Below are positions 39,127 to 45,499 of a DNA stretch of 45,499 nucleotides, piece by piece. Source of the stretch: an uncultured Oscillospiraceae bacterium (lineage in GTDB: Bacteria > Bacillota > Clostridia > Oscillospirales > Oscillospiraceae); assembly GCA_948616425.1 (NCBI GenBank), contig CAPGBJ010000114.1, positions 1 to 45,499 of the forward strand, written 5' to 3'. A model generated the notes under the pieces. The model saw nothing but the letters and a program-made list of their open reading frames with translations. It was not told where the DNA came from and did no database searches. Position 1 is the first letter of the stretch, and each line of letters begins with the position of its first letter. A program made the translations under genes and the position numbers.

Positions 39127-41034
39127 ATGACCCGGAAACAAAAAAAGATGTTTTCCCGTATTCTGATCGCTTTTGTCGTGTTTATTGCTGCACTTCTTTT
39201 GCCCGCGATCTGGCTGCCTGGGCCCATTCCGCTGATTTCTGTGGGACAGGATCGGAACGGGTGCGGGGGCTATGCCTTGGCCAGGTGGCCCATTTTCTTG
39301 ATTCCCTACCTGATTATCGGTTGGGACATCCTCTGGAAGGCTGCGCGAAACATACGCAACGGTCAGGTCTTTGACGAGAACTTCCTCATGTGCGTGGCCA
39401 CCATCGGGGCGCTGATCATTGGCGAATACCCCGAGGCGGTGGCGGTGATGCTCTTCTACCAGGTGGGCGAGCTGTTCCAGAACGTGGCCGTCTCCCGCTC
39501 CCGCCAGTCCATCTCTGCATTGATGGATATCCGTCCCGACTACGCCAATATTCAGCGGGACGGCCAGCTGGTCCAGGTGGACCCGGAGGAGGTGGCGGTT
39601 GAGGACGTGATTGTCATCAAGGCCGGGGAGCGGGTACCTCTGGACGGCACCGTTCTGGAGGGGACCTCTGCCCTGGACACTGCCGCCCTCACCGGGGAGT
39701 CCCTCCCCCGGGATGTGGGGGTGGGGGACGAGGTGATCTCGGGCTGTGTCAATCTGTCTGGACTGCTGCATGTCAAGGTGTCGAAACCCTTTGGCCAGTC
39801 CACCGTGGCCCGAATCTTAGATCTGGTGGAGAACTCCAGCGAAAAGAAGGCCCAGGCTGAGCACTTTATCACCAAATTTGCCCGGTACTACACGCCCATC
39901 GTGGTTTTTGCCGCCCTGGCCCTGGCGGTGGTCCCCTCGCTGACCACCGGTCAGTGGGGGACTTGGGTCCCCCGGGCGCTCAACTTCCTGGTAGTATCCT
40001 GCCCCTGCGCCCTGGTCATCTCGATCCCCCTCAGCTTTTTCGGGGGGATTGGAGGGGCGTCTAAGCAAGGTATTTTGGTGAAGGGGAGCAACTACCTGGA
40101 GGCCCTGGCTCAGGTGGGAGTGGTGGTGTTTGACAAGACGGGCACCCTCACACAGGGAGAGTTTGCCGTCACCGCCGTCCATCCGGAGGGGATAGGAGAG
40201 GGAGAACTGCTGGAGCTGGCCGCCCTGGCGGAGCAGTTTTCCACCCACCCCATCTCCAAATCTATCGTCGCCGCCTGGGGGGGCACCCCCGACCAGGGGC
40301 GGGCGGCAGAGGTGGAGGAGGTGGCCGGCCACGGCGTCCGGGCGGTCATTGACGGCCGGCAGGTCCTGGCGGGCAACCGGAAACTGATGGACCGGGAAAA
40401 TATTTCTGTAGCTTTAGACCACGACCACCCGGGCACCGTGATCCATGTGGCGGTGGAGGGCAAATACGCCGGACACCTAGTGATTGCCGACCGGCCCAAA
40501 GCCACCTCCGCCCAGGCTCTTCGGGAACTGAAGGCAGCGGGGGTGAGAGAGACCGTCATGCTTACCGGCGACGCCCAGGGGGCCGCCCAGGCGGTGGCTC
40601 AGGAACTGGGACTGGATCAGTTCTACGCCCAGCTTCTCCCGGCAGACAAAGTGGAGCGGGTGGAGGCCCTTCTTCAGGAGAAAAAACCCAGAGAGACACT
40701 GGTCTTTGTGGGAGACGGTATCAACGACGCCCCCGTCCTCTCCCGGGCTGACATTGGGGTGGCGATGGGGGCCCTGGGTTCCGATGCGGCCATTGAGGCG
40801 GCGGACATTGTCCTCATGGACGACGATCTGTTGAAGCTCCCGGTGGCGGTGCGCATCGCCAGTCAGACCCTGTCCATCGTGCGGCAGAACGTTGTCTTTG
40901 CCCTGGGGGTGAAGCTGCTGGTCCTGGCGCTGTCCGCTGCGGGCCGGGCCAACATGTGGGCGGCAGTCTTTGCCGATGTGGGGGTGTCTGTGCTGGCCAT
41001 CCTCAACGCCAGCCGGATGCTCAAAGCGAAATAG
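39127..41034 (+). CDS. P1B-type heavy-metal ATPase (Zn/Cd/Pb export type)
   Basis: The 635-residue pump has the membrane CPC metal motif (Cys292-Pro-Cys294, SCPCALVISIPLSFFGG), phosphorylation site Asp336 in DKTGTLT, LTGES actuator motif, the ATP-binding STHPISK and hinge GDGINDAP. CPC and the E-containing FYQVGELFQ helix favour the CadA/ZntA group. It lacks the usual N-terminal HMA domain; a separate HMA protein is encoded upstream. ATG 39127 follows gagg. It is in the ArsR-controlled operon but downstream of a gene broken by a MITE, so its expression may be affected. Metal identity is inferred. Confidence 0.93.
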   Translation: MTRKQKKMFSRILIAFVVFIAALLLPAIWLPGPIPLISVGQDRNGCGGYALARWPIFLIPYLIIGWDILWKAARNIRNGQVFDENFLMCVATIGALIIGEYPEAVAVMLFYQVGELFQNVAVSRSRQSISALMDIRPDYANIQRDGQLVQVDPEEVAVEDVIVIKAGERVPLDGTVLEGTSALDTAALTGESLPRDVGVGDEVISGCVNLSGLLHVKVSKPFGQSTVARILDLVENSSEKKAQAEHFITKFARYYTPIVVFAALALAVVPSLTTGQWGTWVPRALNFLVVSCPCALVISIPLSFFGGIGGASKQGILVKGSNYLEALAQVGVVVFDKTGTLTQGEFAVTAVHPEGIGEGELLELAALAEQFSTHPISKSIVAAWGGTPDQGRAAEVEEVAGHGVRAVIDGRQVLAGNRKLMDRENISVALDHDHPGTVIHVAVEGKYAGHLVIADRPKATSAQALRELKAAGVRETVMLTGDAQGAAQAVAQELGLDQFYAQLLPADKVERVEALLQEKKPRETLVFVGDGINDAPVLSRADIGVAMGALGSDAAIEAADIVLMDDDLLKLPVAVRIASQTLSIVRQNVVFALGVKLLVLALSAAGRANMWAAVFADVGVSVLAILNASRMLKAK

Positions 41035-41040
41035 GCGCAG

Positions 41041-41068
41041 AAATCCCCGCCCAACTGGGCGGGGATTT
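41041..41068. terminator. Shared terminator between metal ATPase and leuA
   Basis: A 12-bp perfect stem (aaatccccgccc with gggcggggattt, loop aact) lies between the converging genes ending at 41034 and 41072. The T-run is short on both sides. Confidence 0.75.
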
Positions 41069-41071
41069 GGA

Positions 41072-42757
41072 TTATGCTCTCTTGGCCCGGTTGATCGCGG
41101 AGAGGATGGCCCGCAGGGGGGCGAGGTTGATGTTGTGGGACAGGCCCACACCCCAGTACTGCTTTCCCGTGCGCTTATCCTGAAGGAGGATATAGGCCAC
41201 GCCTTGGGAGTCGGAACCGTCAGTGATGGCGTGAGAGGTGTAGTCCAGGAAGGAGAACCGGGCCATTTTTTCCCCTTTGATGGCGTTGAAGAAGGCGTCG
41301 ATGGGGCCATTGCCCTGGCCGGACACCTCAAAGACGGTGTCGGTGTGCTGAATCGTGCCCTGGAAGGCCACATGGGAGTGGCCCTGGTCGTCCACCGTCT
41401 CTCTGAAGGCGTGCTTGAGCAGCTGGTAGGGCTCCTTCACGTCGATATACTCCTGGTGGAACAGCTCGCTGATCCGCTCGGGCGGGATTTCTTTGCCCAC
41501 CCTGTCGGTCTCCACCTGGACGATGTGGCCGAACTCGGGGTGCATGGACTTGGGCAGGTCGAAGCCGAAGTCGTGCTCCATGATATAGGCGGCGCCCCCC
41601 TTGCCCGACTGGGAGTTGATGCGGATGATGGGCTCGTACTCCCGGCCCACATCGGCGGGGTCGATGGGCAGGTAGGGGATCTCCCAATACTCGGTGCCCG
41701 AGGACTTCATATACTGCACGCCCTTGTTGATGGCGTCCTGGTGGCTGCCCGAGAAGGCGGTGAACACCAGCTTGCCCACGTAGGGCTGGCGGTCGCCCAC
41801 CGGCATCTTGGTGCACCGCTCGTACATCTCCTTGACCTTGTTGATCTGGGAGAAGTCCAGCCGCGGGTCCACCCCCTGGGTGTACATATTCATAGCCAGG
41901 GTGACCATGTCCACATTGCCGGTGCGCTCGCCGTTGCCGAAGAGGGTGGCCTCCACCCGGTCCGCCCCGGCCAGCAGGCCCATCTCGGTGGTGGCCACGC
42001 CGCAGCCCCTGTCGTTGTGGGGGTGAAGGGAGATGATGGCGCTGTCCCGGCCGGGAATGGTCCGGCAGAAGTACTCCAGCATGTCGGCGAACTGGTTGGG
42101 CATACAATTTTCCACGGTAGTGGGCAGGTTGAGAATGACCTTGTTGTCCGGGGTGGCGTGGAGATGGTCCAGCACTGCCTGGCAGATCTCCACGGCGTAG
42201 TCCATCTCTGTGCCCATAAACGATTCCGGAGAGTATTCAAACCGCAGATTCATACCGGATTCAATCATGGGCTGAGACATCTCATAGATCAGGTCGGCGG
42301 CGTCGGTGGCGATTTTGGTGATGCCGTCGCAGTCCATCTGAAACACCACCTTCCGCTGGAGGGTGGAGGTGGAGTTGTAGAAATGGAGAATGACGTTCTT
42401 GGCCCCCTGGATGGCCTCGAAGGTCTTTTTAATCAAGTGCTCCCGGGCCTGGACCAGCACCTGAATGGTCACGTCGTCGGGGATGTGGCCCCCCTCGATA
42501 AGCTCCCGGCAGATCTCATATTCCGTCTCGGAGGCGGAGGGGAAGCCGATCTCAATCTCTTTCACCCCGATGTCCACCAGGGTATGGAAGTACTCCAGCT
42601 TTTCGGCCAAATTCATGGGGTCCACCAGGGCCTGATTGCCGTCCCGCAGATCTACGGAACACCAGGTGGGAGCTTTGGTAATGACCCGGTCAGGCCAGGT
42701 GCGGCCTTTGATGGGCTGGGGCTGGAAGGGAATGTATTTTTCAAATCCGGGTTTCAT
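41072..42757 (-). CDS. leuA: 2-isopropylmalate synthase
   Basis: The 561-residue enzyme condenses 2-oxoisovalerate with acetyl-CoA, the first committed step of leucine synthesis. Its HMGL-like barrel has DLRDGNQALVDPM at the N-terminus, LHPHNDRGCGVATTEMGLLAGADRVEATLFGNGERTGN as metal and catalytic motifs, and a C-terminal LeuA regulatory domain (about 430-555). Length and PAFSGSHQ-type segment FTAFSGSHQDAI fit the long form (LeuA type 2). ATG 42757 has aaggagg upstream. It follows a zinc-ribbon gene under a T-box leader with a probable Leu specifier, explaining its control by leucine charging. Confidence 0.94.
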   Translation of the reverse strand: MKPGFEKYIPFQPQPIKGRTWPDRVITKAPTWCSVDLRDGNQALVDPMNLAEKLEYFHTLVDIGVKEIEIGFPSASETEYEICRELIEGGHIPDDVTIQVLVQAREHLIKKTFEAIQGAKNVILHFYNSTSTLQRKVVFQMDCDGITKIATDAADLIYEMSQPMIESGMNLRFEYSPESFMGTEMDYAVEICQAVLDHLHATPDNKVILNLPTTVENCMPNQFADMLEYFCRTIPGRDSAIISLHPHNDRGCGVATTEMGLLAGADRVEATLFGNGERTGNVDMVTLAMNMYTQGVDPRLDFSQINKVKEMYERCTKMPVGDRQPYVGKLVFTAFSGSHQDAINKGVQYMKSSGTEYWEIPYLPIDPADVGREYEPIIRINSQSGKGGAAYIMEHDFGFDLPKSMHPEFGHIVQVETDRVGKEIPPERISELFHQEYIDVKEPYQLLKHAFRETVDDQGHSHVAFQGTIQHTDTVFEVSGQGNGPIDAFFNAIKGEKMARFSFLDYTSHAITDGSDSQGVAYILLQDKRTGKQYWGVGLSHNINLAPLRAILSAINRAKRA

Positions 42758-42786
42758 AGCGGTATATCCTCCTTAATCATAAACAA

Positions 42787-43401
42787 TCACTTTTTTTGCA
42801 GCTCTTTCAGCCGCTTGACCAGTGGGCGCCGATGTTTTGCCGTTTTCATAAAAGAGGGCAGGGCGTCCGCCTCGGTGCGCAGGCCGGGCAGGTCGGCCGG
42901 CTTCTCCCGCAGACCGGCGCTGAGGTAGTCAATGAGGTAGGACAGGTGTTCCCGGTTCAGCGCCCAGACCGGCCTGCTGTCGAAGCTGGTCAGGAACCAC
43001 AGGTCAAATCCAAAAATGGGGTCCTGACCTCGCCGGAGGGCGCCGTCGCCGCCGTACCACACCGACTGAGCGGTTTTTTCCACCCTTCCCGGCATCACGA
43101 AGCCGCAGTAGGGGCAGGGCACCCGGAGCACGGGGAAGGACTGCCGGCGGCGGTCCAGGATGGGAACATTGTAGTACCGGCCGCAGGACTGACACAGGTT
43201 TTGTACCCGGAAGCGGTATCCGCTCAACCGCTTTGCCCGGGCGTGGCCGCAGCCGGCGCACTGGAAACGGTACTGTCCGCCCTTGCTCGTGACCAGACCC
43301 ATCCCCCCGCACTGGGGACAGGTGACGCACAGTCCGGTTTTTAAGACGGAGTAGACGCTGTAGGTCCCGTAGGGCTTGTCTTTGATTCGATTTTCCGGCA
43401 T
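42787..43401 (-). CDS. Multi-zinc-ribbon protein of unknown function
   Basis: The 204-residue protein has four CxxC pairs (Cys28/31, 48/51, 70/73 and 96/99), enough for two zinc ribbons in the N-terminal half, a basic linker, and a C-terminal half FGFDLWFLTSFDSRPVWALNREHLSYLIDYLSAGLREKP that looks helical, ending with a Lys/Arg-rich tail. ATG 43401 has aaaggagg upstream. It is the first gene after the T-box leader and lies 29 bp before leuA, so it should be induced when the cognate tRNA is uncharged. I do not recognise the family; RNA or DNA binding is a guess. Confidence 0.75.
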   Translation of the reverse strand: MPENRIKDKPYGTYSVYSVLKTGLCVTCPQCGGMGLVTSKGGQYRFQCAGCGHARAKRLSGYRFRVQNLCQSCGRYYNVPILDRRRQSFPVLRVPCPYCGFVMPGRVEKTAQSVWYGGDGALRRGQDPIFGFDLWFLTSFDSRPVWALNREHLSYLIDYLSAGLREKPADLPGLRTEADALPSFMKTAKHRRPLVKRLKELQKK

Positions 43402-43431
43402 GGAGCCCTCCTTTCTCCCTCGGGGGATAGA

Positions 43432-43693
43432 AAAACGCCCCCGACTTTTTCAAGTCAGGGGCGTAATATACTACGCGGTACCACCCTGGTTCAGCCGGCA
43501 GTCGCCTGCCAGCCCTCACAGCCTCCAACAAGGCTTTGGCCAATAACGAGGCCAGTCGTTCCGCCCTACTGTAGTTCAGGCGGACTGCTCGGGGGCCAGT
43601 TATCCACAGCCGCTCCACACACCGGCTCGCACCGACCGCCGGCTCTCTGGGTGGGAGAAGACTGTCTTTTTCCCCTTCATCGCATTTGCTTGG
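43432..43693 (-). promoter_or_regulatory. T-box riboswitch leader, probable leucine specifier
   Basis: Read on the minus strand it has GATGAAGGGGAAAAAG at the Stem I base, AGAGAGCCGG and GGTGCGAGCCGG apical motifs, the T-box AGGGTGGTACCGCG (about 43473-43486) and a terminator cgcccctgacttg/aagtcgggggcg followed by TTTTTCT (to 43432). In Stem I, ACAGTC pairs with GGCTGT and GGGG with CCCC, leaving GGATAACTGG in the specifier loop. By comparison with the known tyrS layout (six bases from codon to GAG) the specifier is CTG, Leu. Downstream leuA fits. T-box identity is firm; codon assignment is inferred. Confidence 0.92.
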
Positions 43694-43698
43694 TAGGT

Positions 43699-43727
43699 AT
43701 TTTAACGGATAGACCGCCCTTTGTCAA
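43699..43727 (-). promoter_or_regulatory. Promoter of T-box-leuA operon
   Basis: On the minus strand TTGACA (43727-43722) and TAAAAT (43704-43699) are 17 bases apart, placing the transcript start near 43692 at the beginning of the T-box leader. Confidence 0.85.
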
Positions 43728-43805
43728 GAAAAATTTATAGGGCGCAGGCCTTCTGCATGGCGGTTCACTGGGTTGGCCCTCGCTGGGAGGGCCGCCAGAG
43801 CTTTC

Positions 43806-43834
43806 TTGACAAGCTTTCGCATGGTCGGTATACT
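43806..43834 (+). promoter_or_regulatory. Promoter of ylmH
   Basis: TTGACA (43806-43811) and TATACT (43829-43834) are 17 bases apart, about 100 bases before GTG 43935. Confidence 0.75.
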
Positions 43835-43934
43835 AAACAACAAGCTTATAATTGCTGCGAAGTGGCTGACTCCGGCTGCACATTCAGACGGGGGAGTCTG
43901 TGCCCTGCGCTTTGTCAATAAGGGGGGAAGGGCT

Positions 43935-44735
43935 GTGACAAAAAAGGAACTTTTGGACCGCTGTGCCCGGGACCGGGAGGAGCGAGTGCTGCTGGCCCGG
44001 GTGCTGGACAGGCTGGAACTGGCCCAGTGCAGAGATGTCCCTGCACATACGGCCTTTCTCTCCCCGGGGGAACAGGCGTCGGTGACGGATTTGCTCAACG
44101 CCTGGGGAAGGCCACGACACCTGTTTTGGGGCGGATATCCGGACAGTGAGCGGAAGGTCTGTATCTTTCCCAGCAGCTGGGCCGATGATGAGAGCTGTAC
44201 GGCCGAACCGGAGGGGCCGGTTGCGGCCTTTCAGGCCAAATTTCCGCCAGAGGCCAAGCTGACCCACCGGGATATCTTGGGATCGCTGATGGGACTGGGG
44301 ATTACCCGGGCGGTACTGGGGGACATTCTGATGCCAGGACCGGGGCTATGTCAGGTGATAGCCCTGAGAGAGAGTCTGCCAATCCTCCTGTCCCAATGGG
44401 AGGGAGCGGGGCGGTGGAAGGTCGATTTGGCGCAGATTCCCCTGGAACAGGTTGTCCTCCAGCCCGCCCAGGTGAGGACAATTCGGGACACGGTGGCCAC
44501 CCCCCGCCTGGACGCGGTGCTGGCGGCCGGCTTTTCTGTGTCCCGGGGCAGGGCGGCGGGGCTGATCTCGACCGGCAAGGTGTCCCTCAACCACCGGGTA
44601 TGTCAAAAGACCGACCGACAGGTGGCACAGGGGGATGTGCTCACCTGTCGAGGGCTGGGCAAGTGCGTGGTGAAGGAGGTGCCTGGCCAGTCAAAAAAGG
44701 GGCGGACTATGCTGGTGTTAGAGCGGTATGTGTAG
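43935..44735 (+). CDS. ylmH: YlmH-type RNA-binding protein with S4 domain
   Basis: The 266-residue protein has a helical N-terminal domain, a central segment RKVCIFPSSWADDES and AKLTHRDILGSLMGLGITRAVLGDIL (the LTHRDfLGslmgLGI-R--iGDI hallmark of YlmH), and a C-terminal S4 domain (about 183-240, TPRLDAVLAAGFSVSRGRAAGLISTGKVSLNHR). YlmH relatives bind RNA/ribosomes and have been linked to division and ribosome rescue. GTG 43935 follows gggggaaggg; the longer upstream frame crosses the promoter and is rejected. Confidence 0.9.
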   Translation: MTKKELLDRCARDREERVLLARVLDRLELAQCRDVPAHTAFLSPGEQASVTDLLNAWGRPRHLFWGGYPDSERKVCIFPSSWADDESCTAEPEGPVAAFQAKFPPEAKLTHRDILGSLMGLGITRAVLGDILMPGPGLCQVIALRESLPILLSQWEGAGRWKVDLAQIPLEQVVLQPAQVRTIRDTVATPRLDAVLAAGFSVSRGRAAGLISTGKVSLNHRVCQKTDRQVAQGDVLTCRGLGKCVVKEVPGQSKKGRTMLVLERYV

Positions 44736-44847
44736 CAGTCTGCGCCCCATGGAGCGGGCGCCCAACGAAAAATTTTGTGGGGGGCGGAACTTTTTTCCGT
44801 CCTTTGCGTCTATGTTTTTGTAGAGTAAGTCCCTCAGAAGGGATCAT

Positions 44848-44887
44848 TTCTTAATGGTTCCTTAAGAATTTGTAATCACTCTGTAAT
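44848..44887 (+). promoter_or_regulatory. Direct repeats upstream of efflux adaptor promoter
   Basis: Four (T/G)TAA(T/G) units begin at 44851, 44862, 44872 and 44883, spaced 11, 10 and 11 bases, i.e. one per helical turn; the first two also form the inverted repeat ttcttaa-tggttcc-ttaagaa (44848-44868). OmpR-family regulators bind such direct repeats just upstream of the -35. Confidence 0.55.
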
Positions 44888-44916
44888 TGCCTATGGGAGG
44901 GAACGGGGCATATAAT
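44887..44916 (+). promoter_or_regulatory. Promoter of efflux adaptor gene
   Basis: TTGCCT (44887-44892) and TATAAT (44911-44916) are separated by 18 bases. The last direct repeat abuts the -35 box, the usual position for activation by an OmpR-type regulator. Confidence 0.7.
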
Positions 44917-45000
44917 AAAACCGATGGACAACCGCAGGTCTGCCCGGAGGTGTAAGTGCCCCGGGCAAGACTGTTTTGGATCGGATAGGAGGAAAACGCG

Positions 45001-45499
45001 ATGCCAGATGTAAAAGCCAACCAGACCACAGCCCAGGAGGCTGCCCCGCCCGAGACCCCATCTGCCCCGCCCCGGGCTCCCGCCGTCAAGAGGCCGGCAG
45101 GGAAGGGGAGAAAGAAGCTGGTGAAACGGCTGATTGCCCTGGGCGTGGCGGCGGCTGTCTTTGGAGGGGGAGGCTTTGCCCTGTACCGCTTCCTCACCAA
45201 CACCGATGAGGAGATGGGGGAGATCTTCCCTGCCGTGGCCTCCATCGGTACGATTCAAAGCAAGGTGTCCGGCCGAGGTTCCGCCAGGGCCAAGGAGTCT
45301 GCCGCCATCACCCTGACCCAGAGCGGCACGGTGCAGGAGGTCTTTGTCACCGGCGGCCAGACCGTTATGGCGGGCGACCCGCTGTACACTATTTACAGCC
45401 AGGCCGCCGAGGATGCGGTGACTGACGCCCAGAAAAAGGTGGAGGACCTGAATAAGGACATGGCCGACCTACTGGAGGAGGCCAATAACCTCACCGTTC
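45001..45499 (+). CDS. Membrane fusion (HlyD/MacA-like) efflux adaptor, 5' part
   Basis: The open frame from ATG 45001 (ggataggagg upstream) runs off the right edge, giving 166 residues. It has a Pro/Ala-rich cytoplasmic tail (about 1-30), a basic cluster KRPAGKGRKKLVKR, one membrane helix LIALGVAAAVFGGGGFALY (about 45-63), then the start of a barrel/lipoyl-like domain ASIGTIQSKVSGRGSARAKE ... TQSGTVQEVFVTGGQTVMAGDPLYTI and a coiled coil DAVTDAQKKVEDLNKDMADL. This is the order of MacA-type adaptors of Firmicutes ABC exporters. The ABC partner would lie outside. Confidence 0.85.
   Translation, partial: MPDVKANQTTAQEAAPPETPSAPPRAPAVKRPAGKGRKKLVKRLIALGVAAAVFGGGGFALYRFLTNTDEEMGEIFPAVASIGTIQSKVSGRGSARAKESAAITLTQSGTVQEVFVTGGQTVMAGDPLYTIYSQAAEDAVTDAQKKVEDLNKDMADLLEEANNLTV

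Noticed and set aside
40970..42928. 652-codon plus-strand frame opposite leuA
   Set aside because: leuA is certain; the antisense frame shows repetitive Val/Gly/His composition and no start signal.
1..45499. CRISPR array, rRNA operon, complete IS or restriction-modification pair
   Set aside because: No regularly spaced repeats, rRNA signatures, full transposase or methylase-nuclease pair were seen on either strand.

Overview
The window looks like chromosome of a GC-rich, spore-forming anaerobe of class Clostridia, most like Oscillospiraceae (Flavonifractor, Lawsonibacter or Intestinimonas type). The evidence is spoIIR, greA-lysS, a T-box leader, near-consensus sigma-A promoters, strong GGAGG ribosome sites, frequent GTG/TTG starts and GC-rich codons. 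No species call is possible from the sequence alone.

Region 1 (1-about 3480) is the right end of an integrated mobile element that runs off the left edge. It holds a partial ORF, an XRE-type repressor facing three evenly spaced operators, a small phage-like protein, a SprT-type metalloprotease and a tyrosine integrase. The element ends at the 3' end of tRNA-Pro(GGG). Beyond it is an AT-rich stretch with two degenerate tRNA-like sequences.

Region 2 (3.6-12.9 kb): an M20 amidohydrolase with a YfcC/DcuC-type carrier and a LysR regulator; tRNA-Pro(TGG) followed by an AT-rich HNH endonuclease gene of foreign composition and a decayed segment; threonine ammonia-lyase divergent from a MATE pump, with a structured intergenic segment between them. 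Region 3 (12.9-19.1 kb, minus strand) is a tripartite tricarboxylate transporter operon (tctC-tctB-tctA) with a D-2-hydroxyacid dehydrogenase and an RraA/HMG-aldolase-like protein. A LacI-family regulator lies next to it, and the same composite operator sits before both the operon and the regulator.

Region 4 (19.3-24.2 kb): a PhoB/PhoR-like two-component system, an exported protein of unknown function and a Na/Pi cotransporter with a PhoU-like domain. Region 5 (24.5-33.4 kb): Lrp-type regulator with an aminotransferase, a ThrH-type phosphatase, an EF-Tu-domain-2-like protein, DUF1015, ispE, spoIIR, an unknown protein, greA and lysS. Region 6 (33.6-37.3 kb, minus strand): lipoprotein, MBOAT acyltransferase and DHHW/AlgX-like protein, a probable extracytoplasmic acylation set. 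Region 7 (37.6-41.0 kb): an ArsR/SmtB-controlled metal export operon with HMA protein, methyltransferase and P1B-ATPase. The methyltransferase is split by a roughly 162-bp MITE, and precise removal of the insert restores the frame. A diverged copy of the MITE lies just after lysS. Region 8 (41.0-45.5 kb): a T-box leader (probable Leu specifier CUG) controls a zinc-ribbon protein of unknown function and leuA. Divergently come ylmH and the start of a membrane-fusion efflux adaptor whose promoter carries OmpR-type direct repeats.

No rRNA, CRISPR array or complete insertion sequence was seen. The most notable observations are the recent, frame-exact MITE disruption and its relative after lysS, the matched LacI operators of the TTT operon, the three-operator switch of the integrated element, and an uncharacterised zinc-ribbon protein placed in a leucine T-box regulon.
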